A stretch of DNA of 57,355 bases from an uncultured Nitrospira sp. Its GTDB lineage: Bacteria > Nitrospirota > Nitrospiria > Nitrospirales > Nitrospiraceae. The translations under genes were made by a program, and so were the position numbers. Location of the stretch: contig CABVRZ010000029.1 in assembly GCA_902500775.1 (NCBI GenBank), positions 1 to 57,355 of the forward strand, written 5' to 3'. Below, piece by piece: positions 8,672 to 17,276 of this stretch. Every line of letters starts with the position of its first letter. The stretch's first letter is position 1. The notes below the pieces were generated by a model. That model made no database searches. It was not told the origin of the DNA and worked only from the letters and a program-made list of their open reading frames with translations.

Positions 8672-8740
8672 GGGTTGCGCGATCTACAGGTGGACATGTC
8701 AGACCTATCAGAAAGAATGACCCAAAGCGACGACAGGCCC

Positions 8741-8768
8741 TCAAGTCTCAAAGGAAAACAGCCGACAC
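8741..8768 (+). promoter_or_regulatory. Candidate weak sigma-28 promoter upstream of the STAS gene
   Basis: TCAAGTCT (8741-8748) and GCCGACAC (8761-8768) resemble the sigma-28 elements TAAAGTTT and GCCGATAA. They match six of eight bases in each half, with a 12-bp spacer instead of 11. It lies 35 bp upstream of the STAS gene start. The match is imperfect and was found by eye. Confidence 0.3.
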
Positions 8769-8803
8769 AACACGTTAGTGCGTCAATCTAAAAGGTCCCA
8801 CAA

Positions 8804-9106
8804 GTGATGATGGAACCGTCTGGAACGAATACGCCTCAGGCACAAGCAGAGAACCCAAGACATCTTGCTCCAACAGGGGACCTCTCCATTTTTGAAGCAG
8901 GAGAATTCAAGGAGGCACTGGTGAAGTTGATGGCCAACGAAGGGTTGGTTTCCTTGGATCTCAGCAACGTCGATCGGGTGGATACAGCCGCAATCCAGCT
9001 GATGCTATCGGCTCGCAAGCAGGCGCGCATGCTGGTGATGGGGATCCCCCAGGATTTGCAGGACAAACTCAAACAACTCGGCTTCACAGACCAGTTGAGT
9101 GAATAA
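8804..9106 (+). CDS. STAS-domain protein with Thr in place of the usual phospho-Ser
   Basis: A 100-residue single STAS domain. The core reads APTGDLSIFEAGEFKEALVKL, LDLSNVDRVDTAAIQLML and then QDLQDKLKQLGF. In anti-sigma factor antagonists the motif is DSSGLG. Here it is VDTAAIQLML, with Thr61 at the equivalent place, as in MlaB-like and chemotaxis-associated STAS proteins. It sits between motB and a CheZ-like gene, so it probably belongs to the chemotaxis cluster and not to a sigma-factor operon. Starts GTG 8804, ATG 8807 and ATG 8810 are all possible. Its partner cannot be read from sequence. Confidence 0.75.
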   Translation: MMMEPSGTNTPQAQAENPRHLAPTGDLSIFEAGEFKEALVKLMANEGLVSLDLSNVDRVDTAAIQLMLSARKQARMLVMGIPQDLQDKLKQLGFTDQLSE

Positions 9107-9215
9107 GGCGTTCTGGCTGTATGACGAACAGAGTGGTGTTTCATCGTGCGGCAAGTCGTCAGCTCAGGATCGACGTCGTCCTCGGACAGTCGACCATAGC
9201 CAACACACTCGAACA

Positions 9216-9758
9216 ATGAGGATCGTGAGCGCTCAAGAAGGAGACTCTCAGAGATCGTCTATTGGGGAGAGGACCTCGATCACGGAGTTGCTCGCCCATC
9301 GCCGAGCGTGGAATACGTTTGCCGACGGGGCCGTCCGCATGATCCCAGCATTAAAGGCACAAATGACTGCGGTAACAGCCGAAACGGAGCGTGCTGCGGT
9401 TGAACTACTGGTGCAGTTGCAAGCGCTCGCGTCTGGTGCCGAGACGATGACGTCCACTGCACGGGCCGAAGTTATCTCCAAGGTCGTCGTGGCGATGCAG
9501 TTTCAGGACATTACCCGGCAAAAGTTGGAGCATGTGGGGCAAGCGTTAGATCAATTCAAACGGCACCTTCAGATTCTGCAGGAAGGCCCGCTCACGGAGG
9601 AGACGGCCCAAGAGTTAGCCGGACTTGAACGGATCGAGCAAAACTACACCATGGAAGCAGAGCGCCGTCTGCATCATGCTGCGCTCCAACCCCAATATCA
9701 AGAGCCTGTGCCGGTGGAAGCCTCCGACAATGGCGAGGATTCGGTGACGCTGTTTTAG
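9216..9758 (+). CDS. CheZ-like protein with conserved Asp-x3-Gln motif
   Basis: A 180-residue, mainly helical soluble protein. Its centre reads VVAMQFQDITRQKLEHVGQAL, with Asp98 and Gln102 in the exact Asp-x3-Gln spacing that CheZ and related CheY-P phosphatases use. Predicted helices flank it (about 30-75 and 100-125). The C-terminus (about 140-180) is variable and ends EDSVTLF. It lacks the obvious C-terminal CheY-binding helix seen in the cheZ product at 6309. The start is placed at the ATG at 9216; a GTG at 9225 with GAGGATC upstream is an alternative, and a GTG at 9099 would overlap the STAS gene but has no ribosome-binding site. It lies directly before a second cheY. A structural MCP-like role cannot be excluded. 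Confidence 0.65.
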   Translation: MRIVSAQEGDSQRSSIGERTSITELLAHRRAWNTFADGAVRMIPALKAQMTAVTAETERAAVELLVQLQALASGAETMTSTARAEVISKVVVAMQFQDITRQKLEHVGQALDQFKRHLQILQEGPLTEETAQELAGLERIEQNYTMEAERRLHHAALQPQYQEPVPVEASDNGEDSVTLF

Positions 9759-9849
9759 TCGCGCGGAAGGGTTCTGCTTAGAAAGGCGGGAAGTCTAGTG
9801 ATGGTCATGAACAACCGACATGTGCAAGGGATTGGCCCTGGAGGGGAAT

Positions 9850-10221
9850 ATGAGTAAGACCGCGCTGATCGTGGATGATTCGCCAACGATGCGCCAGATG
9901 GTCGCCTTCACGCTGACCAACGCCGGCTTCACCGTTGTGGAGGCCGAGCATGGGAAAGACGCCGTGAACAAGGCTGCGGCGGCGGGCAAGATGGATATTG
10001 TGGTGACTGATCTCAATATGCCTGAGATGGACGGGATTACCCTCATCAAGGAATTGCGCAAATTGAGCGCGTTCAAATTTACGCCGATTCTAATGCTCAC
10101 GACCGAATCGGCGCTTGAGAAGAAGCAAGCCGGGAAGGAAGCCGGAGCAACAGGATGGCTCGTCAAGCCGTTCAATCCAGAAACACTTCTGAAGACCATC
10201 GCGAAGGTGCTGCCGGCCTAA
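9850..10221 (+). CDS. cheY: CheY-type response regulator, partner of CheA
   Basis: A 123-residue receiver. Acidic residues Asp9-Asp10, phosphoacceptor Asp54 (VVTDLNMPEMDG), Thr85 in LTTES and Lys106 in LVKPF are all present. Its TDLNMPEMDG differs from the SDWNMP of the other cheY, and in many bacteria this type (CheY next to CheA) serves as a phosphate sink or acts on other targets. The ATG at 9850 has GGAGGGG upstream; a 10-residue upstream extension has no such site. cheA follows after 92 bp. Confidence 0.93.
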   Translation: MSKTALIVDDSPTMRQMVAFTLTNAGFTVVEAEHGKDAVNKAAAAGKMDIVVTDLNMPEMDGITLIKELRKLSAFKFTPILMLTTESALEKKQAGKEAGATGWLVKPFNPETLLKTIAKVLPA

Positions 10222-10313
10222 TCAACAAACGTAAGAAGTGACGCGTGTCGTGTTTTGCATATCGAGTAGCGGGTCGTTGAGGCGAGCAACACGAAACTCC
10301 CATCGAGGATCCC

Positions 10314-12509
10314 ATGAGTGACGAATTCGCACAATTCCAGGAAGCCTTTTTCGAAGAAGCAGCCGAGCATTTAGCGATCGTCGAGGAAGGCTTATTGGCG
10401 CTGGAACAGTATCCGAAGGATCTTGAGTTGCTCGCCAAGATCTTCCGTTCGGCCCATTCGATCAAGGGGGCGAGCGGGATGTTCGGATTCAATGCTGTGA
10501 CGCAATTTACCCATAAGATGGAGACCTTGCTCGATTTGCTCAGAAACGGGGAGAAAGCGGTATCCCCGCCGATCGCCGACTTGCTGCTCAAGTCCACCGA
10601 TTGCTTGAAGGCGTTAATTGAAGCGGTGAAGTCAGGGGGGGCGGTGGACGATGAGGTGGTTCAGCGCCTGACGGCAGAGCTGGCGTCTGCATCGGGTGCG
10701 CAGCCACCTGCCGTGCCACAGAAGCAGTCCGTCGCTGTTTCGCCGCAGTCTGCCAGCCAAGAACGCAGCTATCTTATCAAGTGGACGCCGCCGGAGTGGT
10801 TGTTTCAACGCGGACTTGATCCCTTGCAGGTCTTAAAGGAGTTGAATGGTTTTGGAGATCTAAGTTCGGTGACACTTGACATGTCTCGAGTCCCGGATTT
10901 GGCCGAGATCGACCCGGAAAAGTGCTACCTCTCCTGGGAGTTACAACTCCTCACCGGCAAGGATCAGAAGACCATTGAGTCTGTCTTCGAGTTTGTCCAT
11001 GAGGACAGCACACTCTCAATCGAAGAGATCAGGAGTCAGGAGTCAGGAGTGAGGAGCAACGCAGCATACGATTCTATTCCGTCCATCACCCCTCATCCCT
11101 CATCCCTCAGGCCTCAGGAGGATGGTGGTCCCAAGCCCCTCGGCACGATTTTAGTCGAGAGCGGCGTGGTGTCACCGGCGGTCCTTGAACAGGCATTATC
11201 CCAGCAGAAGCGAGTCGGCGAGATTCTGGTTGAGCAGAAGGCCGTCACTCCACGTCAGTTGGAACAAGCGCTCAATACTCAACGACAACAGGAAGCGGCG
11301 TCCCACACGAAGAAAACCGACACGACCTCCATTCGTGTGGATACAGCGAAGATCGACAAACTGATCAATCTTGTCGGAGAACTCGTGATCACCCAATCCA
11401 TGTTGAGCGATTTGGGGTCGCGCTTCGAGATCAAGCAGTTACCGGTCTTACTCGAGCGAGTCGCGCAGTTGGAGCGCAACACCAGAGAGATTCAAGAACG
11501 GGTGATGGGCATCCGCATGCTTCCGATCGGGACCGCATTCAGCCGGTTTCCGAGATTGGTCCGTGATTTGTCGACGAAAGCGGGAAAGAAGATTCAGCTG
11601 GTGCTCTCCGGAGAAGAAACCGAGTTGGATAAGACGGTCATCGAATCCATCGGTGATCCGCTGACACATCTGGTCAGGAATTCGGCCGATCATGGGCTGG
11701 AACCACCGGAAGAACGGCTCGACAACAATAAGTCGGAAGTGGGAACGATCCGGCTCAATGCATTTCACGAAGGTGGAAGCATTTGCATCACAGTGGAAGA
11801 CGACGGACGGGGCCTGAGCCGAGACAAAATTATCGCAAAGGCCATCAAGCAGGGGTTGATCGGGGAAAACGAAAAACTCTCCGACGACCAGATTTGGCCG
11901 TTGATCTTCCGCCCTGGATTTTCCACGGCCGAAAAGGTGACGGATGTTTCCGGTCGCGGCGTCGGCATGGATGTCGTCAAGCGGAACATTGAAGCCCTCG
12001 GAGGGACAGTCAGTATCAAGACCGTCACAGGAAAGGGAACGACGTTTACGCTGAAGTTGCCGCTCACGCTGGCCATCATCGAAGGGATGACGGTTCGGGT
12101 CGGCAAGGAAACCTACATCGTCCCGTTGCTCTCGATTCTGGAGTCGATCCAACCCAAAGCAGGCACCATCAAAACCGTGGTAGGCAAGGGCGAACTGATC
12201 AATGTCCGAGGTACCTATCTTCCGATGATTCGGATGTACGAGGTGTTTATCCTGGAACCCGAATATACCAACCCCATGAAGTCGATCTTGTTGATTCTCG
12301 AAACCGAAGGGGAGCGGGTGGCGGTCATGGTGGACGAAATTCTCGGGCAGCAGCAGGTCGTGATCAAGAGCATGGAGCAAAACTTCAGGAAGGTGGAAGG
12401 AATCGCCGGGGCCACGATCTTGGGAGACGGCACCGTCGGATTTATTCTCGACGTGCGAGGGTTGCTGGAAATTGCGCGGCAGGGCACGCCGGTATCAGCC
12501 GTGGCGTAA
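10314..12509 (+). CDS. cheA: Chemotaxis histidine kinase CheA with MshEN-like repeats and a repeat-derived insert
   Basis: A 731-residue CheA. Domain order: HPt (about 1-105, phospho-acceptor His48 in FRSAHSIKGASGMFGF); a P2-like region (about 142-236); a low-complexity insert encoded by an inverted repeat (about 240-269); tandem GspE-N/MshEN-like repeats (about 275-325, GTILVESGVVSP and GEILVEQKAVTP units); dimerisation helices (about 340-410); HATPase (about 415-585, N-box LVRNSADHGLEPPE, G-box VEDDGRGLSRDKI, then GRGVGMDVVKRNI); CheW-like regulatory domain (about 590-725). It passes phosphate to CheY and CheB. The two extra inserts between P2 and P3 are not found in E. coli CheA. It follows cheY and precedes ribBA. 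Confidence 0.95.
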   Translation: MSDEFAQFQEAFFEEAAEHLAIVEEGLLALEQYPKDLELLAKIFRSAHSIKGASGMFGFNAVTQFTHKMETLLDLLRNGEKAVSPPIADLLLKSTDCLKALIEAVKSGGAVDDEVVQRLTAELASASGAQPPAVPQKQSVAVSPQSASQERSYLIKWTPPEWLFQRGLDPLQVLKELNGFGDLSSVTLDMSRVPDLAEIDPEKCYLSWELQLLTGKDQKTIESVFEFVHEDSTLSIEEIRSQESGVRSNAAYDSIPSITPHPSSLRPQEDGGPKPLGTILVESGVVSPAVLEQALSQQKRVGEILVEQKAVTPRQLEQALNTQRQQEAASHTKKTDTTSIRVDTAKIDKLINLVGELVITQSMLSDLGSRFEIKQLPVLLERVAQLERNTREIQERVMGIRMLPIGTAFSRFPRLVRDLSTKAGKKIQLVLSGEETELDKTVIESIGDPLTHLVRNSADHGLEPPEERLDNNKSEVGTIRLNAFHEGGSICITVEDDGRGLSRDKIIAKAIKQGLIGENEKLSDDQIWPLIFRPGFSTAEKVTDVSGRGVGMDVVKRNIEALGGTVSIKTVTGKGTTFTLKLPLTLAIIEGMTVRVGKETYIVPLLSILESIQPKAGTIKTVVGKGELINVRGTYLPMIRMYEVFILEPEYTNPMKSILLILETEGERVAVMVDEILGQQQVVIKSMEQNFRKVEGIAGATILGDGTVGFILDVRGLLEIARQGTPVSAVA
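11031..11120. repeat. Inverted repeat inserted in frame within cheA
   Basis: The left arm repeats AGGAGTCAGGAGTCAGGAGT and ends GAGGAG (11031-11056). The right arm repeats CCTCATCCCTCATCCCTCAGG (to 11120). The arms are complementary apart from scattered mismatches, and each is built of tandem 7- to 8-base units. The whole segment stays in the cheA frame and encodes the Ser/Pro-rich linker at residues 240-269. Similar tandem-unit dyads elsewhere in the window are intergenic, so this looks like a mobile or expanding repeat captured in a tolerant linker. Confidence 0.7.
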
Positions 12510-12521
12510 GGGGGCACGTTT

Positions 12522-12602
12522 GTTTCGAGTTGGAAGGTTTCGGGTTTTGGACAGAGCTTGCGCGAGTCGCAGTCAACCCCTCGAAACCTAGCATTAGAAA
12601 CC
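12522..12602. repeat. GTTTCGAG/CTCGAAAC dyad between cheA and ribBA
   Basis: GTTTCGAG and GGTTTCGGG on the left face CCCCTCGAAACC and GAAACC on the right, giving an imperfect inverted repeat that fills the space between cheA and ribBA. Similar GTTTCGGG/CCCGAAAC elements occur at 41597, 44782 and other intergenic points. A terminator role is possible but there is no T-tract. Confidence 0.6.
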
Positions 12603-12626
12603 AGACACTCTTCGTTGTGAGGCGAG

Positions 12627-13838
12627 ATGAGTCCGAAGACGTTTGACAGTATCGAAGGCGCGCTCCGCGACATCAAACAAGGCAAGTTCATCATTTTGAT
12701 CGATGACGAAGATCGGGAGAATGAGGGCGATCTCGTCATTGCCGCTCAATATGCCACCTCGAGAGCCGTCAATTTCATGGCTCAGCATGCGCGCGGGCTG
12801 ATCTGTTTGGCCTTGACGCCTCAGCGGGTTGAAGAGCTGCATCTTCCCCAGCAAGCAGCAGACAATACCGCCACATTCGGGACAGCCTTCACCGTGTCGA
12901 TCGATGCAAAGCAGGGCATCACAACGGGGATTTCATCCGTCGATCGGGCCAAAACGATTCAGGTCGCCATCAATCCCAAGAGCAAGCCAGCCGATCTTGC
13001 CAGACCGGGCCATATCTTTCCGCTCAAGGCGCAGCACGGAGGGGTCTTGAAGCGTGCCGGGCAGACGGAGGGATCTGTCGATCTGGCACGGTTGGCCGGA
13101 CTGTATCCGGCAGGCGTGATCTGCGAGATCATGAATGAGGACGGCACGATGGCCCGAGTCCCAGCCTTGTCGCGCTTTGCGGCCAAGCACAAGCTCAAGA
13201 TGATCACCATTAAATCACTTATTGAATATCGAATGAAACGTGAGCCCTTCGTGACGCGAGCGGCAAGCACGCAGTTGCCCACCAAGTTCGGAGCGTTCGA
13301 GGCGATCGCTTATCAGAATACGGTCGACGGCAGCACCCATCTGGCGTTGGTGAAAGGGACCATTGAGCCAAGCCGACCCATGCTGGTCCGTGTGCACTCC
13401 GGCTGTCTGACGGCCGATGTCCTTGGATCGTTGCGTTGTGATTGCGGCGATCAGTTGCATCGGGCGATGGAATTGATCGAGCGGGAAGGCCGAGGGGTGT
13501 TGCTCTATCTCAATCAAGAGGGGCGGGGGATCGGTCTTCTCAACAAGATCAAAGCCTATGGACTCCAAGACCGAGGCAGCGACACGGTCGAAGCCAATTT
13601 ACAGCTGGGGTTTCAGGCTGATCTGCGGGACTACGGCGTTGGAGCGCAGATTCTGGTCGACCTTGGTCTTCGGTCTATCCGGCTCATGACGAATAACCCG
13701 AGAAAAATCATCGGCATCGAAGGGTATGGCTTGAAAGTCGTGGAGCGGGTGCCGTTGGAGATCCATCCGGGCCGGATGAATTTCAAGTACTTGCGGACCA
13801 AGAAAGAGAAGATGGGGCATCTGCTGTTGGCGGTGTGA
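12627..13838 (+). CDS. ribBA: Bifunctional 3,4-dihydroxy-2-butanone-4-phosphate synthase / GTP cyclohydrolase II
   Basis: A 403-residue fusion catalysing both entry reactions of riboflavin synthesis. The N-terminal half makes the 4-carbon unit from ribulose 5-phosphate. It carries [12 protein letters not shown] (metal and substrate acidic residues), and later [12 protein letters not shown] and [12 protein letters not shown]. The C-terminal half opens GTP: the zinc cysteines lie in [20 protein letters not shown], the catalytic region is [15 protein letters not shown], and [16 protein letters not shown] follows. Both active sites look intact. It is isolated from other rib genes here and lies between cheA and cheW, with a ferredoxin gene directly behind. 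No FMN riboswitch is visible upstream. Confidence 0.95.
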   Translation: MSPKTFDSIEGALRDIKQGKFIILIDDEDRENEGDLVIAAQYATSRAVNFMAQHARGLICLALTPQRVEELHLPQQAADNTATFGTAFTVSIDAKQGITTGISSVDRAKTIQVAINPKSKPADLARPGHIFPLKAQHGGVLKRAGQTEGSVDLARLAGLYPAGVICEIMNEDGTMARVPALSRFAAKHKLKMITIKSLIEYRMKREPFVTRAASTQLPTKFGAFEAIAYQNTVDGSTHLALVKGTIEPSRPMLVRVHSGCLTADVLGSLRCDCGDQLHRAMELIEREGRGVLLYLNQEGRGIGLLNKIKAYGLQDRGSDTVEANLQLGFQADLRDYGVGAQILVDLGLRSIRLMTNNPRKIIGIEGYGLKVVERVPLEIHPGRMNFKYLRTKKEKMGHLLLAV

Positions 13839-13862
13839 ACGTGTCACGTTCACATGTGAACG
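13835..13862. repeat. Overlapping palindromes at the ribBA/ferredoxin junction
   Basis: Two perfect dyads overlap: GTGAACGTG-T-CACGTTCAC (13835-13853) and CGTTCACATGTGAACG (13847-13862). The result is three GTGAACG units in alternating orientation. It begins inside the last codons of ribBA and ends just before the ferredoxin ribosome-binding site. It could be an operator, an RNA hairpin switch, or another member of the GTGAA dyad family. Confidence 0.6.
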
Positions 13863-13877
13863 ATGGGAGGTTGCATC

Positions 13878-14225
13878 ATGGCGTTGCTCATCAATAACAA
13901 TTGCATCTCTTGTGACGCCTGTCTGGCTGCCTGCCCCAATCAGGCGATTTTTGAGAAACGTGCCGAGGCTGAATCCAATGGCTATCGCGTGAGTGAGGGA
14001 CAGGGGCTTGACGGGACCACCTATGTCATTTCTCACGATCGGTGTACGGAATGTGTCGGACATTTTGCCGACCCCCAATGTGTGTCTGCCTGTCCGATCG
14101 GGGACTGCTGCGTACCGGATCCGCAGTTTCCTGAATCCACAGGTGTGTTGCTGGAGCGTGCGCGGCGACTCCATCCCCAAAAGGAAATCCGACATGACAT
14201 GGTGTGGCAGGGAGTACGCGGGTAG
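13878..14225 (+). CDS. YfhL-type 2[4Fe-4S] ferredoxin
   Basis: A 115-residue ferredoxin. Cluster one is bound by CISCDACLAACP. The second set reads CTECVGHFADPQCVSACP, i.e. C-x2-C-x8-C-x3-C; the eight-residue loop identifies the YfhL / Alvin ferredoxin class, which has unusually low-potential clusters. The C-terminus has the helical extension usual for the class (LLERARRLHPQKEIR). It should serve as a soluble electron donor, but no partner enzyme is next to it. The ATG at 13878 follows GGGAGG; a frame five residues longer starts inside that site and is rejected. Confidence 0.9.
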   Translation: MALLINNNCISCDACLAACPNQAIFEKRAEAESNGYRVSEGQGLDGTTYVISHDRCTECVGHFADPQCVSACPIGDCCVPDPQFPESTGVLLERARRLHPQKEIRHDMVWQGVRG

Positions 14226-14239
14226 GAGTCGCGGAGGAG

Positions 14240-14266
14240 TAAAGTTTTTTACTTGAGAGCCGATAG
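14240..14266 (+). promoter_or_regulatory. Sigma-28 (FliA) promoter upstream of cheW
   Basis: TAAAGTTT (14240-14247), an 11-bp spacer, and GCCGATAG (14259-14266). The -35 half matches the flagellar sigma-28 consensus at all eight bases and the -10 half at seven of eight, with the preferred spacing. It lies about 90 bp upstream of cheW and directs transcription to cheW and the following receptor gene. This is the clearest promoter in the window. Confidence 0.85.
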
Positions 14267-14357
14267 AGCCATGTCGAGCCCGAGAGACGGTCGGGGTAAT
14301 GGGTAGTCAGGCAAGACGTATCGTACGAGGGGCGACAGGCCCAATGAAGGAGGAATT

Positions 14358-14879
14358 ATGGCGGCAGCAGCGCTCGAAACCGCGACCAAGGAGCTGAATC
14401 AGCAGATCGGGCTGACCACGGATGGGAGCCAGTTTCTCACGTTTAATTTGGGGGAGGAGCTCTACGGCGTGGATATTCTCCGCGTCCAGGAGATCAAAGG
14501 CTACACCGCCGTCACGAAGATCCCTAATACACCCTCGCATATCAAGGGCGTATTGAATCTGCGCGGCACCATCGTGCCGATCATCGAACTTCGCACCAAA
14601 TTCAATATGCCGACCATCGATTACACGGCCTTTACCGTGATCATTGTCGTCGTCGTGCGTGACAAGGTCATGGGCCTGGTGGTGGATGCCGTCTCGGACG
14701 TGTTGAACATCGATAAAAAGGATATCCAGCCGCCGCCGCAGTTCGGAGCCAAAGTGGACGTGAGCTTCTTGAATGGGATCGGAAAATCGAACGACAAGCT
14801 AGTGGCGCTCCTGGACATGGATCGCCTGTTGCTCGATGACGAGATGCAGGATGGCACGAAAGCAGAGAAAGCGGCGTAA
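14358..14879 (+). CDS. cheW: Chemotaxis coupling protein CheW
   Basis: A 173-residue CheW adaptor linking receptors to CheA. The standard blocks are present: [21 protein letters not shown], then [20 protein letters not shown] and [28 protein letters not shown] and [11 protein letters not shown]. Its N-terminal extension of about 20 residues ([19 protein letters not shown]) is slightly longer than in E. coli. The ATG at 14358 has AGGAGG eight bases upstream. Transcription is probably from the sigma-28 promoter at 14240, and a receptor gene follows directly, forming a receptor/coupler operon. Confidence 0.95.
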   Translation: MAAAALETATKELNQQIGLTTDGSQFLTFNLGEELYGVDILRVQEIKGYTAVTKIPNTPSHIKGVLNLRGTIVPIIELRTKFNMPTIDYTAFTVIIVVVVRDKVMGLVVDAVSDVLNIDKKDIQPPPQFGAKVDVSFLNGIGKSNDKLVALLDMDRLLLDDEMQDGTKAEKAA

Positions 14880-14904
14880 TCATGAGGAGAGAGGGGAGCG
14901 CAGT

Positions 14905-17247
14905 ATGGACCCTGAGTTGAATCAGAACGAAGACGAGGCGTCTGTCGACGTAGCCGATGATTCTGCGATGCGGATTCGCATCCAGCACACTAATAAGGAG
15001 GGAGGACGATCCATGGACAATGTGAATGTCGAAGAGCTGGTTGCGAAACTGAAGGCGATTGACCAAGTGCAGGCCGTCATTGAATTCAATATGGACGGGA
15101 CGGTCATCACCGCCAACGACAATTTTTTGAAGACGCTGGGGTATACCCTCGATGAGATCAAAGGGCAGCACCATCGGATGTTTTGCGATCCAACCTATAC
15201 GAGTTCACCCGACTATGCGGCGTTTTGGCAGAAACTGAATCGAGGCGAGTATGATGCCGGCACCTATCAGCGGGTCGGTAAGGGAGGCAAGGACATCTGG
15301 ATTCAGGCCGCCTATTACCCGTTGATGGATGCCAAGGGCAAACCCTACAAGGTCGTGAAGTTCGCTTCCGATGTAACCGCCAAGCAAACGGAAATCATAC
15401 ACATGCGGGATGAGCTTGAGGTTCGTGAGGGCATCATGAACACGACCAGCATCGTGTCAGAGGCCAACCTCAAGGGCGACATTATGTCGGTCAACGAGAA
15501 GTTCCTTCAGGTTTCCAAATACCCCAAGAACGAATTGATTGGGTTTGGACACAATACGACGCGCCACCCGGACATGCCCAAAGAGGTGTTCAAGCAGATG
15601 TGGGGCACCATTGGCCGGGGCCAGATCTTCCGGGGCGTGGTCAAAAACCGAGCAAAAGACGGCACGCCGTACTATGTGGATGCAGTGATTGCACCGTTTG
15701 TCGATAAGAAGACCGGGAAGCCCCGCAAATATCTGGGAGTCCGGTACGATATTACGGAACAGGAAATTCAACGCCAGAACATGCAAGGCATCATGGATGC
15801 CATCAACAAGTCCTATGCCACCATCGAGTTCAAACTCGACGGGACCATTATGTCGGCGAATGAGAACTTCTTGAAAACCGTTGGATATAGCCTTGATGAG
15901 GTCAAGGGGCAGCACCACCGCATGTTCTGCGACAGTGCCTGGACGAATTCGTCAGAATATACCGTGTTCTGGCAGAAGTTGAACCGAGGAGAGTTTGATG
16001 CCGGTGTCTATCGGCACATCAGCAAGGGTGGGAAAGAGGTGTGGGTCCAAGCTTCCTACAACCCGATCAAGGATGAGATGGGCAGAGCATTCAAAGTGGT
16101 GAAGTTTGCGATCGACATCACGGCGCAGAAACATGCGCAGGCTCAGTTGGAAGCCTGTATGGCTGAAGCGCAACAGTCGCTCGGAGCCTTGGCACAGGGT
16201 GACTTGACGCTGTCCATGAGCGGAGCCTACGAGGGTCAGCTCGAGAAGATCAAGGCCAGTGTCAACGCGGCATTGACCAATTTGACCAATACCATGTCCA
16301 CGGTGCGTGATGCCGTGGAGTCCGTGACGGCAGGCGCAGAGCAGATCACGAAGGGGAATGAAGACCTGTCGCAACGTACGAGCGAACAGGCTTCGGCGCT
16401 CGAAGAAACCTCTGCGTCGATGGAAGAAATGACCTCGACGGTGAAACAGAATGCCGACAATGCCAAACAGGCCAACCAGTTGGCCATCGCGGCTCGCGAT
16501 ACGGCAGACAAGGGAGGCGCCGTTACGAAGAAAGCCGTCGATGCAATGGGCGAGATCAACAAGAGCAGCAAGAAGATCGCCGACATCATCACCGTGATCG
16601 ACGAGATCGCGTTCCAGACGAATCTCTTGGCCTTGAACGCCGCCGTGGAAGCGGCCAGAGCCGGAGAACATGGACGTGGATTTGCCGTCGTCGCAGCAGA
16701 GGTCCGCAACTTGGCGCAACGGTCGGCCACTGCGGCAAAAGAGATCAAGGGATTGATCAATGAGTCGATTCAACGGGTGACTGACGGCAGCGAGTTGGTG
16801 AACCAGTCCGGCAAGACGCTGGAGGAGATCGTCAGCTCCGTCAAGCGTGTCACCGACATCATCGCGGAGATCACCGCCGCTTCACAGGAACAGGCGAGCG
16901 GCATCGACCAGGTGAACAAGGCCATCATGTCCATGGACGAGACGACACAGCAAAATGCGGCGCTCGTCGAGGAAACGACGTCCGCAGCTCAGTCCATGAA
17001 GGACCAAGCCCAGGAGCTCATGCGGCAAGTGGAGGTCTTCAAGATTGCACAGGCTGAAGGCCATCACGCCGTACGGGCTTCGGTGAGCCATGCGAGCCCC
17101 AAGCCGGTGACCAAGCCCGCGGTCGGCAAGGTTGCGGCGAAAAAGCCGGCTGTCGGCAAGTCGGTGGAACACAAACAACCGGCCGGCGTGGCACCGGGTA
17201 ATGGCAAAGACCGCCATAGCTCGGGGGATGACTTCGAGGAATTCTAG
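14905..17247 (+). CDS. Cytoplasmic methyl-accepting chemotaxis protein with three PAS domains
   Basis: A receptor of 780 residues with no membrane segment. Domains: three Aer-like PAS domains (about 50-160, 172-286 and 292-408; PAS1 and PAS3 are close copies with GQHHRMFCD), a HAMP-like stretch (about 410-470), and the MCP signalling hairpin (about 470-720, tip [20 protein letters not shown]). A Lys/Pro/Ala-rich flexible tail ends DDFEEF, which may dock CheR or CheB like the C-terminal pentapeptide of other receptors. PAS domains suggest sensing of redox state or small molecules through a cofactor. Two in-frame starts have good ribosome-binding sites: ATG 14905 (GGGGAG) and ATG 15013 (GGAGGGAGG). 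I choose the longer form; the difference is a 36-residue acidic leader. Confidence 0.92.
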   Translation: MDPELNQNEDEASVDVADDSAMRIRIQHTNKEGGRSMDNVNVEELVAKLKAIDQVQAVIEFNMDGTVITANDNFLKTLGYTLDEIKGQHHRMFCDPTYTSSPDYAAFWQKLNRGEYDAGTYQRVGKGGKDIWIQAAYYPLMDAKGKPYKVVKFASDVTAKQTEIIHMRDELEVREGIMNTTSIVSEANLKGDIMSVNEKFLQVSKYPKNELIGFGHNTTRHPDMPKEVFKQMWGTIGRGQIFRGVVKNRAKDGTPYYVDAVIAPFVDKKTGKPRKYLGVRYDITEQEIQRQNMQGIMDAINKSYATIEFKLDGTIMSANENFLKTVGYSLDEVKGQHHRMFCDSAWTNSSEYTVFWQKLNRGEFDAGVYRHISKGGKEVWVQASYNPIKDEMGRAFKVVKFAIDITAQKHAQAQLEACMAEAQQSLGALAQGDLTLSMSGAYEGQLEKIKASVNAALTNLTNTMSTVRDAVESVTAGAEQITKGNEDLSQRTSEQASALEETSASMEEMTSTVKQNADNAKQANQLAIAARDTADKGGAVTKKAVDAMGEINKSSKKIADIITVIDEIAFQTNLLALNAAVEAARAGEHGRGFAVVAAEVRNLAQRSATAAKEIKGLINESIQRVTDGSELVNQSGKTLEEIVSSVKRVTDIIAEITAASQEQASGIDQVNKAIMSMDETTQQNAALVEETTSAAQSMKDQAQELMRQVEVFKIAQAEGHHAVRASVSHASPKPVTKPAVGKVAAKKPAVGKSVEHKQPAGVAPGNGKDRHSSGDDFEEF

Positions 17248-17276
17248 TCCACAGGGTAAGTAACCTCATCAGATGT

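Noticed and set aside
11448-12380. 310-codon minus-strand frame within cheA
   Set aside because: It is a mirror of the conserved cheA kinase domain; His/Asp-rich composition is typical of antisense frames.
13990-14256. Alternative frame overlapping the ferredoxin gene
   Set aside because: The ferredoxin frame has all eight cluster cysteines; the alternative has none of a known family.
15952-16773. 273-codon minus-strand frame within the receptor gene
   Set aside because: Antisense shadow of the MCP signalling domain, no independent support.
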